Shown piece by piece: positions 28,171-35,682 of a stretch of 64,000 nt of DNA (its first letter is position 1; every line of letters starts with the position of its first letter). The position numbers and the translations under genes are program-made. Under the pieces are notes generated by a model. The model was given only the letters and a program-made list of their open reading frames with translations, was not told the origin of the DNA and made no database searches. Source of the stretch: Prochlorococcus sp. AG-402-I23 (GTDB taxonomy: Bacteria; Cyanobacteriota; Cyanobacteriia; PCC-6307; Cyanobiaceae); the NCBI GenBank assembly GCA_003216915.1, contig QCIB01000005.1, forward strand, positions 1 through 64,000, read 5' to 3'.

Positions 28171-28881
28171 TTAGGTCTCGGTACTTCCTTTCCTAACTTT
28201 TTTTGTAATGTAATTAAATACAATCTTGCCTAAAACAGCAATCAAGTTACCTTCAAGCTCCTTAAACATTTTCATATTGTAAGTAAAAGCTTGATTAGCT
28301 TCATCAATAATTTGATCAGCCGTCTTTTGATTTATTGGAAGTTGATTCAAAGTAATGGAATATTCTTCCTTGAATTTCTTTTCATCAGCAATTAATTCAA
28401 ACTCATAAAAATTTAAACCATCATTTCCCTGCAAATTTAATGCTTTTTTAGCGATCCTTTTCAAGATTTGTCCCCCAGATAAATCTCCTATATAGCGAGT
28501 GTAGTGGTGACCAACTAAGAGCTCTGGTGAATTTTTAGCGACCTCTCGGATTCTTTCAACATATTCTTTTGCTGAATGAGAGATATTAATTTCATTCTTC
28601 CAGTTTTCACCAAAATAAAATTTAAGATCATTTACAAGAGTTTCTTTCCTGAATAATGATTTAAAACCTATAGGTTTTATTACGGGATGTTCCTCATTGA
28701 CCAGTCTTTCAATTTCTTCTTCCATAGCTTCATAAACAAAATATAAATCACTTATTAATTTTCTATAAGATTTTTTTTCAACAACTCCTTTTAAAAAACA
28801 AGCCACAAAGCCAGTATTTTCTGCCATAGTATGGGATTTTTTTGTCCCTTCTCTTAATTGTCCTGCAAGAGCAACTGCCAT
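28171..28881 (-). CDS. ho1: Heme oxygenase (biliverdin-producing)
   Basis: The 236-residue protein shows the heme oxygenase pattern: [18 protein letters not shown], where the histidine is the proximal heme ligand, a kinked distal helix in [26 protein letters not shown], and a C-terminal [18 protein letters not shown]. It opens heme to biliverdin IX-alpha, iron and CO with ferredoxin as electron donor. It leads the ho1-pebA-pebB run. The C-terminus has no membrane anchor, as expected for cyanobacterial soluble enzymes. Confidence 0.95.
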   Translation of the reverse strand: MAVALAGQLREGTKKSHTMAENTGFVACFLKGVVEKKSYRKLISDLYFVYEAMEEEIERLVNEEHPVIKPIGFKSLFRKETLVNDLKFYFGENWKNEINISHSAKEYVERIREVAKNSPELLVGHHYTRYIGDLSGGQILKRIAKKALNLQGNDGLNFYEFELIADEKKFKEEYSITLNQLPINQKTADQIIDEANQAFTYNMKMFKELEGNLIAVLGKIVFNYITKKVRKGSTET

Positions 28882-28938
28882 ATATTTTGAATTATTTTTG
28901 TAAGTGTATTTAATCTACAAGGAAAATACATAAAACAG

Positions 28939-29370
28939 CTAATTTTTGTTACCAGCGGATGTTGTGGAGAATAGCTTATAAAGTTCTTTACAAACCAAAA
29001 ATAGGTTATCTTTTTGTTCCTTTTGCGGTAGATGAGTACCAGTCATTTCCCAATCACCGATAGTAGCCACTCTCCATCTCTCGGAGGGAACAATCATACC
29101 TCGCATTATTATTCCCAACAATTTCGGAACTCTGCCATTATTATCATTTTCAATTCTTAATTGTAAAAGTATTGCTCTACATTCAATAAGAGGACTCCAA
29201 CCAGGGAAATGAAACGCAAAATCAATAGTATCTTGCATGGATTCATTATTTGAATTGTCCCAGGGACTAAAGTTTACGCTTGCATCTGGAAAATATTTTC
29301 GAAACAAAGCTGCAGTGGAAGCAATTTTATTAGCTATTTGAACATTACTTACATTTGAACTCGCATTCAT
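28939..29370 (-). CDS. Conserved hypothetical protein, unassigned
   Basis: I do not recognise the 143-residue protein. It is soluble, with a tryptophan-rich centre (SPWDNS, FAFHFPGWSPLIECRAILLQL, RWRVATIGDWEMTG) and a helical C-terminus. The pattern of short strands in the middle suggests a compact alpha/beta or beta-barrel domain. It precedes ho1 by 57 bases on the same strand. The divergent neighbour is icd. Cotranscription with bilin genes is possible but not shown. Confidence 0.7.
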   Translation of the reverse strand: MNASSNVSNVQIANKIASTAALFRKYFPDASVNFSPWDNSNNESMQDTIDFAFHFPGWSPLIECRAILLQLRIENDNNGRVPKLLGIIMRGMIVPSERWRVATIGDWEMTGTHLPQKEQKDNLFLVCKELYKLFSTTSAGNKN

Positions 29371-29517
29371 AAGTAGCTGAGTATTTTTTTGAAAATGACA
29401 TAATTTGCTTTAACTTGCTTATTAACTACTTTTTCTTTTAATAAAGATGTTGAAATGCTGATCAATAAACTATTCTCTATTCACATTTGAGTAATAAATT
29501 TCTAGGTTTTAAAGAAA

Positions 29518-29561
29518 ATAACTCATCGCAAATTACAATACGAGGAACTTCAATGAGTTAT
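29518..29561 (+). promoter_or_regulatory. 9-base inverted repeat in the icd leader
   Basis: ATAACTCAT and ATGAGTTAT form a perfect 9-base stem around a 26-base loop, ending 19 bases before the icd ATG. It could be a leader stem or a protein-binding site. A 13-codon ORF starts inside the right arm (ATG at 29553) and overlaps the icd start. Confidence 0.35.
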
Positions 29562-29580
29562 CTTTTATTAATTCAATGCT

Positions 29581-31005
29581 ATGCCAAAATTTGAAAAATT
29601 AACTTTACCTAATGAAGGCGAGATAATAACTTTTAATCAAGGCAAACCTAATGTTCCTAATAATCCAATTGTCCCATTTATTAGGGGTGATGGTACTGGA
29701 GTTGATATTTGGCCTGCAACCCAAATCGTTCTTGATTCAGCTATTAAAAAAAGCTATGGAGATGAAAGAAAAATTAATTGGTTTAAAGTCTATGCAGGCG
29801 ATGAAGCTTGTGAACTTTATGGAACATATAACTACCTCCCTCAAGATACTATTGAAGCAATCAAATACTTTGGTGTTGCCATCAAAGGTCCTTTAACAAC
29901 TCCCATCGGTGGAGGTATTAGATCTCTTAATGTTGCATTAAGACAAATATTTGATTTATATAGCTGTGTTAGACCATGCAAATATTATTCAGGAACTCCA
30001 AGCCCTCACAAAAATCCCCAAAATTTAGACGTTATTGTTTATAGAGAAAATACTGAGGATATCTACATGGGGATTGAATGGGAAGCGGAGGATAATAATT
30101 GTCTTGAATTAATTAATCACTTAAATAACGTTGTCATACCAAAAAGTAAAAATTTAAAAAATAGATCTATACCCGACGGATCAGGTATTGGAATAAAACC
30201 GGTGAGTAAAGCTGGTAGCCAAAGGCATATTAGAAAAGCTATTGAACATGCCAAAAGATTATCAGGAGATAAAAGGCATGTGACTCTTGTACATAAAGGG
30301 AATATTATGAAATATACAGAAGGTGCATTTAGAGATTGGGGATATGAATTAGCAGTAAATGAATTTAGAGAAGATTGCATTACAGAAAGAGAAAGCTGGA
30401 TTTTAGATAATATTCAGAAAAATCCAGAAATTACAATTGAAAATAATGCTCGAAAAATTGAACCAGGTTTTGACAAGCTTACAAATAACAAAAAAGCATT
30501 CATTTGCGAAGAAATTAAAGAAGTTATTGCATCAATATCAAATTCTCACGGAGATGGAAAATGGAAAGAACTTATTCTTGTTGATGATCGGATAGCTGAT
30601 AGTATATTTCAACAAATTCAAACTAGACCTCAAGAATATTCAATTCTTGCAACCTTAAATCTCAATGGCGACTATGTTTCTGATGCAGCTGCAGCAATTG
30701 TTGGTGGCCTAGGTATGGCTCCTGGTGCAAATATTGGAGATAATGCAGCAATTTTCGAAGCTACGCACGGTACTGCGCCAAAACATGCAGGCTTAAATAA
30801 GATTAATCCAGGCTCAGTAATTCTTAGTGGTGTAATGATGCTTGAATATTTTGGTTGGGATGAGGCAGCTAACTTAATTACTAATGGTTTAAGTAAGGCA
30901 ATAGAGCAAAAAAAAGTCACCTATGATCTAGCACGCTTAATGGAACCAAAAGTAGAACCGTTATCCTGCAGCAGTTTTGCTGAAGAAATTATCTCAAATT
31001 TCTAA
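29581..31005 (+). CDS. icd: Isocitrate dehydrogenase (NADP+)
   Basis: The 474-residue protein has FIRGDGTGVDIWPATQ near the N-terminus, GIRSLNVALRQIFDLYSCVRPCKYY (with the phosphorylatable serine region and substrate Arg residues), YRENTEDIYMGIEWEA, VHKGNIMKYTEGAFRDW and the C-terminal GDNAAIFEATHGTAPKHAG. These identify the E. coli-type dimeric NADP enzyme. It makes 2-oxoglutarate, the carbon skeleton for ammonium assimilation and the nitrogen-status signal. No perfect NtcA box (GTA-N8-TAC) is visible upstream. The protein carries a segment of about 45 extra residues near 285-330, as in other cyanobacterial forms. Confidence 0.97.
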   Translation: MPKFEKLTLPNEGEIITFNQGKPNVPNNPIVPFIRGDGTGVDIWPATQIVLDSAIKKSYGDERKINWFKVYAGDEACELYGTYNYLPQDTIEAIKYFGVAIKGPLTTPIGGGIRSLNVALRQIFDLYSCVRPCKYYSGTPSPHKNPQNLDVIVYRENTEDIYMGIEWEAEDNNCLELINHLNNVVIPKSKNLKNRSIPDGSGIGIKPVSKAGSQRHIRKAIEHAKRLSGDKRHVTLVHKGNIMKYTEGAFRDWGYELAVNEFREDCITERESWILDNIQKNPEITIENNARKIEPGFDKLTNNKKAFICEEIKEVIASISNSHGDGKWKELILVDDRIADSIFQQIQTRPQEYSILATLNLNGDYVSDAAAAIVGGLGMAPGANIGDNAAIFEATHGTAPKHAGLNKINPGSVILSGVMMLEYFGWDEAANLITNGLSKAIEQKKVTYDLARLMEPKVEPLSCSSFAEEIISNF

Positions 31006-31007
31006 TT

Positions 31008-32357
31008 TTAAAAATTATTTTTATTTTCAAAAACTTTCCAAATATTAACCAGTGAATCTTTAGTGCCAATGTTTCCAGGATGAGTAACAATGGGAAGTTT
31101 TTCTCCATTTTTTAGATTGTAAGTCACCACTGAAATGCCAGTTAAAATCTGTCCTTCAAGATAAACATAATCTGCATTAAGTCCTTTACTAAGAATCAAA
31201 TTTGTTGTTATTCCACCTTTTGAAATCAAATACCCTATTTCATACTTCAAATCTGCGACTAATTCAGAAATAAAACAAGCAAGTAAATTATAAAAATTAA
31301 ATAGTTCAGAAGCATCTAAAGACATAAATTTTCTTGAAGTAAACAAAACAGGAGTTTTTCCTTTCTCAAAAGAAAATCTAATTTCTTTCAACAATTTATT
31401 TTTAAACAAATTCCTTCGCTTCTGATTATTATCTGATGAAGTAATTTTAAAGAATTCAAAAACATCTAATTCAACTGGATTGCAATTACTTATCTCTAAT
31501 AAATTATTCAATTGTATTGTTGAAAGTTCTACATAAGATCCAACAATTATAAGTCCTGGAAGCAAACTCTTTTCTTTATTTCTTATTCTTAAATTAGAGA
31601 AAAATATTTCACGCTGAGCGGCATTTTTTTTCTCAGAAATTGAACTTATAAAACTTGCTGCAGTTCGAAAAAGGAATTTTTTTTGTTTAACTAATTTTTT
31701 TATTACTAAAGAAAATTTGTTTAGTTGAGAATAATTTTCTACATCTACAATTACATGTTTATTATTCTTCAAGTTCTTTAATGTTTTAAAAACAATATTA
31801 TTTTCTTCATCATTTAGCATTTCAATATCTGACAAAAACAGATTTTGAATATCTTCAAAATTTATTTGTGATTTACTCTGCTGAAATAAAAGATTCTTGA
31901 TGTTACTTGTCTCATATCCAAAAATTGTATCCGTTGCAAAAATTGTTTGACTTATAGGTGTTTTATCAACAAAATGTGATCCATTAATTGTTAATCTTTT
32001 ACCCTCTATGAAAGCTGGAATATGAAAAGTAGCATCAAAAGGACCTAAGCAACTATTTAGGGCCCTTGGCTCTAAAAAGTTATGTCCTCGAAGAGTAGAG
32101 TCTCCTCTACTTATAAAAATAATTTCTTCTTCATAGGCTTGAGAAGCAATTACAGTCTTAAGATTTTTGCAAATTTCCTCTATTGTTAATTTCGCATCTT
32201 TTTCCGATAGTGACCTCGTATTAGCCAAAATAAAGAATAAATTTGATTTAGATTGAAAAGCTTTGACTAAAGTTGAGCAGTCCCACTTAAGCAGTAAAAA
32301 GCAATGGTGAACAGTTTGAGAGCCTGTAGGATCATCATCTATAACGACAAATTTCAT
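31008..32357 (-). CDS. Four-carbon acid sugar kinase family protein (DUF1537)
   Basis: The 449-residue protein begins MKFVVIDDDPTGSQTVHHC, the DDxTG nucleotide/substrate motif of the N-terminal DUF1537 (PF07005) domain. FISRGDSTLRGHNFLEPRAL lies near residue 84. The C-terminal domain (PF17042 type) has IVGSYVELSTIQLNNL, LISKGGITTNLI and THPGNIGTKDSLVN. Characterised members phosphorylate threonate, erythronate and related C4 acids. The substrate here is unknown. It is last in a minus-strand run with a mutarotase-like gene and a hydrolase, 13 bases behind the former. Confidence 0.85.
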   Translation of the reverse strand: MKFVVIDDDPTGSQTVHHCFLLLKWDCSTLVKAFQSKSNLFFILANTRSLSEKDAKLTIEEICKNLKTVIASQAYEEEIIFISRGDSTLRGHNFLEPRALNSCLGPFDATFHIPAFIEGKRLTINGSHFVDKTPISQTIFATDTIFGYETSNIKNLLFQQSKSQINFEDIQNLFLSDIEMLNDEENNIVFKTLKNLKNNKHVIVDVENYSQLNKFSLVIKKLVKQKKFLFRTAASFISSISEKKNAAQREIFFSNLRIRNKEKSLLPGLIIVGSYVELSTIQLNNLLEISNCNPVELDVFEFFKITSSDNNQKRRNLFKNKLLKEIRFSFEKGKTPVLFTSRKFMSLDASELFNFYNLLACFISELVADLKYEIGYLISKGGITTNLILSKGLNADYVYLEGQILTGISVVTYNLKNGEKLPIVTHPGNIGTKDSLVNIWKVFENKNNF

Positions 32358-32370
32358 AAGTATTGCAAAA

Positions 32371-33225
32371 TTACTTAAGAGATTTTATTTGTATTGAGGT
32401 ATTTAACCTTTTACTATCATTTGAAGGAATCATAATGTTTCTAAATCCATCAACAAAAGAATTTCGGGGACTAGTCCAAGGTTCGAGACATATCATTCTT
32501 CTTGGAGGATCACTCCAAATCACGCCTAAATCAAAAGGATATGGATGATTTAAAGTTACCTCTCTTTTAAAAATCTTATCTCTAAAAGAGCTTCTGCCGG
32601 AAGTATACATAAGTAGATCAACTCCTAAATTAATTTTGTTTAATTCATCCAAAGTATTACTTATAGTATTTCTTCCTTGATCCTGACAATTAAGTGGATT
32701 ATCAACAAACTCTAAATTTTTGAAATCTGAAATATTAAAATAAGGATGCAAACCAAAATTTATAGGCATAGCAAAATCTGTTTTGTTATGGATTGTAATT
32801 TCAAATTCTAAAAAGTTAATTTTTAAGGTAACTTCTATTTTTAGTTCGAAATCGAAAGGGTAATATTTTTTGGTTTGTTTAGATGCATTTAAGAATAAGC
32901 ATAAAAATTTTTCATTTTCATTGAAGGAGTATTGCCATTGCGAATCCCTAGCGAAACCATGTTGTGGTAATTGCAAATAACCATTTCCAAATACTGAACT
33001 AGAGGTATTGAGATTTCCACAAATTGGAAACAAGATTGGAATGCCTCCCCTAATACTTTTTGTCTTGTCCATAAATCTTGTTTCATCGAAATAAAGTATT
33101 TCATTACCATCCGAAACCCAATTTGTGATAACGCCTCCTCTTTGAGGACAAAATTTAATGTAATTATTTTTATCTAATTGAAAGACAAAAATTCCTTGGT
33201 CCCTATTAGATAATTTGATTTGCAC
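32371..33225 (-). CDS. Aldose 1-epimerase (galactose mutarotase-like) family protein
   Basis: The 284-residue protein has the galactose mutarotase fold pattern: RGGVITNWVSDGNEILYFDETRF, RGGIPILFPICGNL, LPQHGFARDSQWQYS with the catalytic His, and FGLHPYFNISDF with another conserved His. These match the D-hexose-6-phosphate epimerase/YeaD-like side of the family. It probably interconverts anomers of a sugar or sugar phosphate. It sits between the alpha/beta hydrolase and the DUF1537 kinase with spacings of nine and 13 bases, implying one transcript. Confidence 0.85.
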   Translation of the reverse strand: MQIKLSNRDQGIFVFQLDKNNYIKFCPQRGGVITNWVSDGNEILYFDETRFMDKTKSIRGGIPILFPICGNLNTSSSVFGNGYLQLPQHGFARDSQWQYSFNENEKFLCLFLNASKQTKKYYPFDFELKIEVTLKINFLEFEITIHNKTDFAMPINFGLHPYFNISDFKNLEFVDNPLNCQDQGRNTISNTLDELNKINLGVDLLMYTSGRSSFRDKIFKREVTLNHPYPFDLGVIWSDPPRRMICLEPWTSPRNSFVDGFRNIMIPSNDSKRLNTSIQIKSLK

Positions 33226-33234
33226 AACTGTTAC

Positions 33235-34134
33235 TTAGAGAGAATCAACCCAATCCAAAATATGCTGATTAACTAATTCAGGTATCTCATCATGAGGGCA
33301 ATGTCCTGCATCAAGAATAATTTCTTTTGTATTCTTTGGTGTAAATTTTTTATATAGATTTCTTTTTTTTGGAGTGTTCATCCATGGATCTTTCCCTCCC
33401 CAAAGAAGTAATAATGGTGCATTTAGTTTTGCGAATAGCTTATCCAACGGCAATCCCTGAGGACCTGATGGGTTAAATACACTTCTAAAAACATTAAAAG
33501 CTCCGAAATCTAAAGAAGGCTTCCTTATTGACTCAACTAAAAAATCATCAACATTTTTTTTATCAACATAAACTTGATTCAAAGTTTTTTTAATATTTTT
33601 TGGATTTCTCATATTCTCAAAAATCAGACGTTGAAGAACAATATTTTTCAAAAATATGCCGGCAACTGTTTCAATTGAAGTTTGCAACATATTCTTTTTG
33701 ATAGTTTTTTCTTCACTAAAATATCCTGCAGCATTTAGTAATATCACTCCTGCATTTAGATCATTTAATTCTGCGCCAGCTGCTAATGCTGCATAACCAC
33801 CTAATGAATTTCCAACAACAATTGTGGGTTTTTTGATTTTCTCTTTAACGTAAGCGACAACCTGATCCTTCCATAAAGATCCTGAGTATTCAACATCTTG
33901 GGGCTTCGGACTTTTTCCAAAGCCGAGAAGATCCATCGCATGAACTTCATATTGGCTACTCAAAATAGGGATATTGAATCTCCAATGATCCGTAGAGGCC
34001 CCGAAACCATGAATTAATAAAATTGCACATTCTTTTGATGTATTCTCAGGCTTAGCAGAAACTGTATGTATTGGGTAATTTAAAAAATTCCAGTCATAAT
34101 TTACATCACTATCTATCAGAGCTGACTTTTCCAT
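33235..34134 (-). CDS. Alpha/beta hydrolase family protein
   Basis: The 299-residue protein has the oxyanion segment LLIHGFGASTDHWRFN, MDLLGFGKSPKP, the nucleophile elbow VVGNSLGGYAAL, LLLWGGKDPWM with the acid residue and DAGHCPHDEIPE with the catalytic His. The Ser-Asp-His triad is therefore complete. The substrate is unknown; the family includes esterases, lipases and haloalkane dehalogenase-like enzymes. It closely resembles the hydrolase at 61712-62626, with the same LLGFGKS and GHCPHDE motifs, so the two are paralogs. It is cotranscribed with the mutarotase-like gene. Confidence 0.88.
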   Translation of the reverse strand: MEKSALIDSDVNYDWNFLNYPIHTVSAKPENTSKECAILLIHGFGASTDHWRFNIPILSSQYEVHAMDLLGFGKSPKPQDVEYSGSLWKDQVVAYVKEKIKKPTIVVGNSLGGYAALAAGAELNDLNAGVILLNAAGYFSEEKTIKKNMLQTSIETVAGIFLKNIVLQRLIFENMRNPKNIKKTLNQVYVDKKNVDDFLVESIRKPSLDFGAFNVFRSVFNPSGPQGLPLDKLFAKLNAPLLLLWGGKDPWMNTPKKRNLYKKFTPKNTKEIILDAGHCPHDEIPELVNQHILDWVDSL

Positions 34135-34178
34135 TTATTGAAAACTTTTTATTTTTTTGATTCTAATAAACTTATTTC

Positions 34179-35546
34179 CTAAAGAAGACCCACAGGATCA
34201 GCTGCAACATCATCTGAAATTTTATTGCCATCATTTGGGGGCTTATCTTTTAGGACAATTCTCAATAGAACAGGTGCAAGAAATGTAGTTCCAATAACCA
34301 TTAATAAAATAGCTGCTTCAAGAGAAGGAGTTAACAACTTAGCGCTTGTTCCTAATCCAAGGAAAATCAAACCAACCTCTCCTCTAGGCATCATACCCAA
34401 ACCTACTACTAATCTATTTGTAGGTTTATCACTTGAAAATACCCATCCTGCTGCAATTTTTCCAATAATTGCGACAACTAATAAAAATCCTGCAACTACA
34501 AGAGCTGACCTACTTGTTGGATCAAGTGGATTGATAACTGATAAATCCATTCCCGCTCCAACTAATACAAAGAAAATAGTTGCGAATAAGGATACTAAAG
34601 GTAAAACGGATTGTTGAATTGCGTGATTATTTTTAGAACTACTTAGAATTAATCCAGCTGCAAAAGCCCCTAAAGCTGCTTCCAAACCAATGGCTGTTGC
34701 GACGAAACAACACAAAACAAGTATCACAAAAGAAGCTACAACTACTGCTCCAGGTGCCTTTAATCTATCTAATAACCAATCAAAACCTGGAGCTGCTGTT
34801 CGACTTAATGCAATAGCAGCAATAACAAATACTACAGCTGCTGCAACTAATTTAACGATAGGAGCAATTTCTAAAGAACCTCCGGCAGCTAGGGCTACAA
34901 CAACAGCAAGAATAACAATACCCAAAATATCATCTAAAACAGCCGCTCCAATAACAATCTGTCCTTCTCTAGTTTTTAAATATCCCAACTCACCAAAAAC
35001 ACTTGCAGTAATTCCTATACTTGTTGCTGTCATAGATGCGCCTGCAAAAACTGCTGGAATTAGATCTACTTGGAAAATAAACATTAGTCCAAGGGTTCCA
35101 AAGGCAAAAGGTAAAATTACACCAGCCATAGCAACAGTGAAAGCCTGAGCCCCAACAGCTACTAATTCCTCTAACTCACTTTCTAATCCTGTTAAAAATA
35201 AAAGAGCATATAACCCGAGAGTTGCTACTGCTTGGAGGGATGGAAAACTTTCGAAATAAACATCAGGTACAGCTTCTGGGGGGATTGACGCTAATGAGCT
35301 AATAACATTTACAAGTCCTTCATTTAACTCGGTTCCAGCTGAAGGTGGTATCAACAAATGGAATCCTGATGCCCCTATTACAACCCCTGCAAGAAGCTCT
35401 CCTACTATCGTTGGTAAACTTAGTCTTACTAAGACTTCTGCTAATGCTCTTGCAGCTAAAAATATCAATAGAAACCTTATAACTCCTATCAACGTTTCAG
35501 CAACTTCTAAATCATGTGCACTTAATTCAGCAAGTAAGGAATACAT
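34179..35546 (-). CDS. Cation:proton antiporter (CPA2, NapA/KefB-like)
   Basis: The 455-residue protein has about 12 to 13 membrane segments with typical CPA2 features: LPTIVGELLAGVVIGASGFHLL, FLTGLESELEELV, SMTATSIGITASVFGELG, VIGAAVLDDILGIVILAVV (with the two adjacent aspartates of the ion-binding site) and GLGMMPRGEVGLIFLGLG. The DD motif indicates an electrogenic sodium/proton exchanger like NapA. A RCK/TrkA regulatory domain is not attached. It probably maintains sodium and pH balance in the marine cell. It leads the minus-strand run, before the hydrolase gene. Confidence 0.9.
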   Translation of the reverse strand: MYSLLAELSAHDLEVAETLIGVIRFLLIFLAARALAEVLVRLSLPTIVGELLAGVVIGASGFHLLIPPSAGTELNEGLVNVISSLASIPPEAVPDVYFESFPSLQAVATLGLYALLFLTGLESELEELVAVGAQAFTVAMAGVILPFAFGTLGLMFIFQVDLIPAVFAGASMTATSIGITASVFGELGYLKTREGQIVIGAAVLDDILGIVILAVVVALAAGGSLEIAPIVKLVAAAVVFVIAAIALSRTAAPGFDWLLDRLKAPGAVVVASFVILVLCCFVATAIGLEAALGAFAAGLILSSSKNNHAIQQSVLPLVSLFATIFFVLVGAGMDLSVINPLDPTSRSALVVAGFLLVVAIIGKIAAGWVFSSDKPTNRLVVGLGMMPRGEVGLIFLGLGTSAKLLTPSLEAAILLMVIGTTFLAPVLLRIVLKDKPPNDGNKISDDVAADPVGLL

Positions 35547-35682
35547 TTAAAATTTGAGAAAAAATAAACTACCTAATTGGAAGATAGTTTATGAAGGGCC
35601 CACTTTAAGAAATATGTAAGAAAAAAGCAAAAATACTCAACAAGTGTGGATCTGAAGTTACAACAAAGAAATTTTCTTAAAA

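Noticed and set aside
34225-35148. Two plus-strand ORFs of 130 and 152 residues inside the antiporter gene
   Set aside because: They lie fully antisense to a clear membrane protein; low-complexity Ala/Thr content is the typical shadow of a hydrophobic gene.
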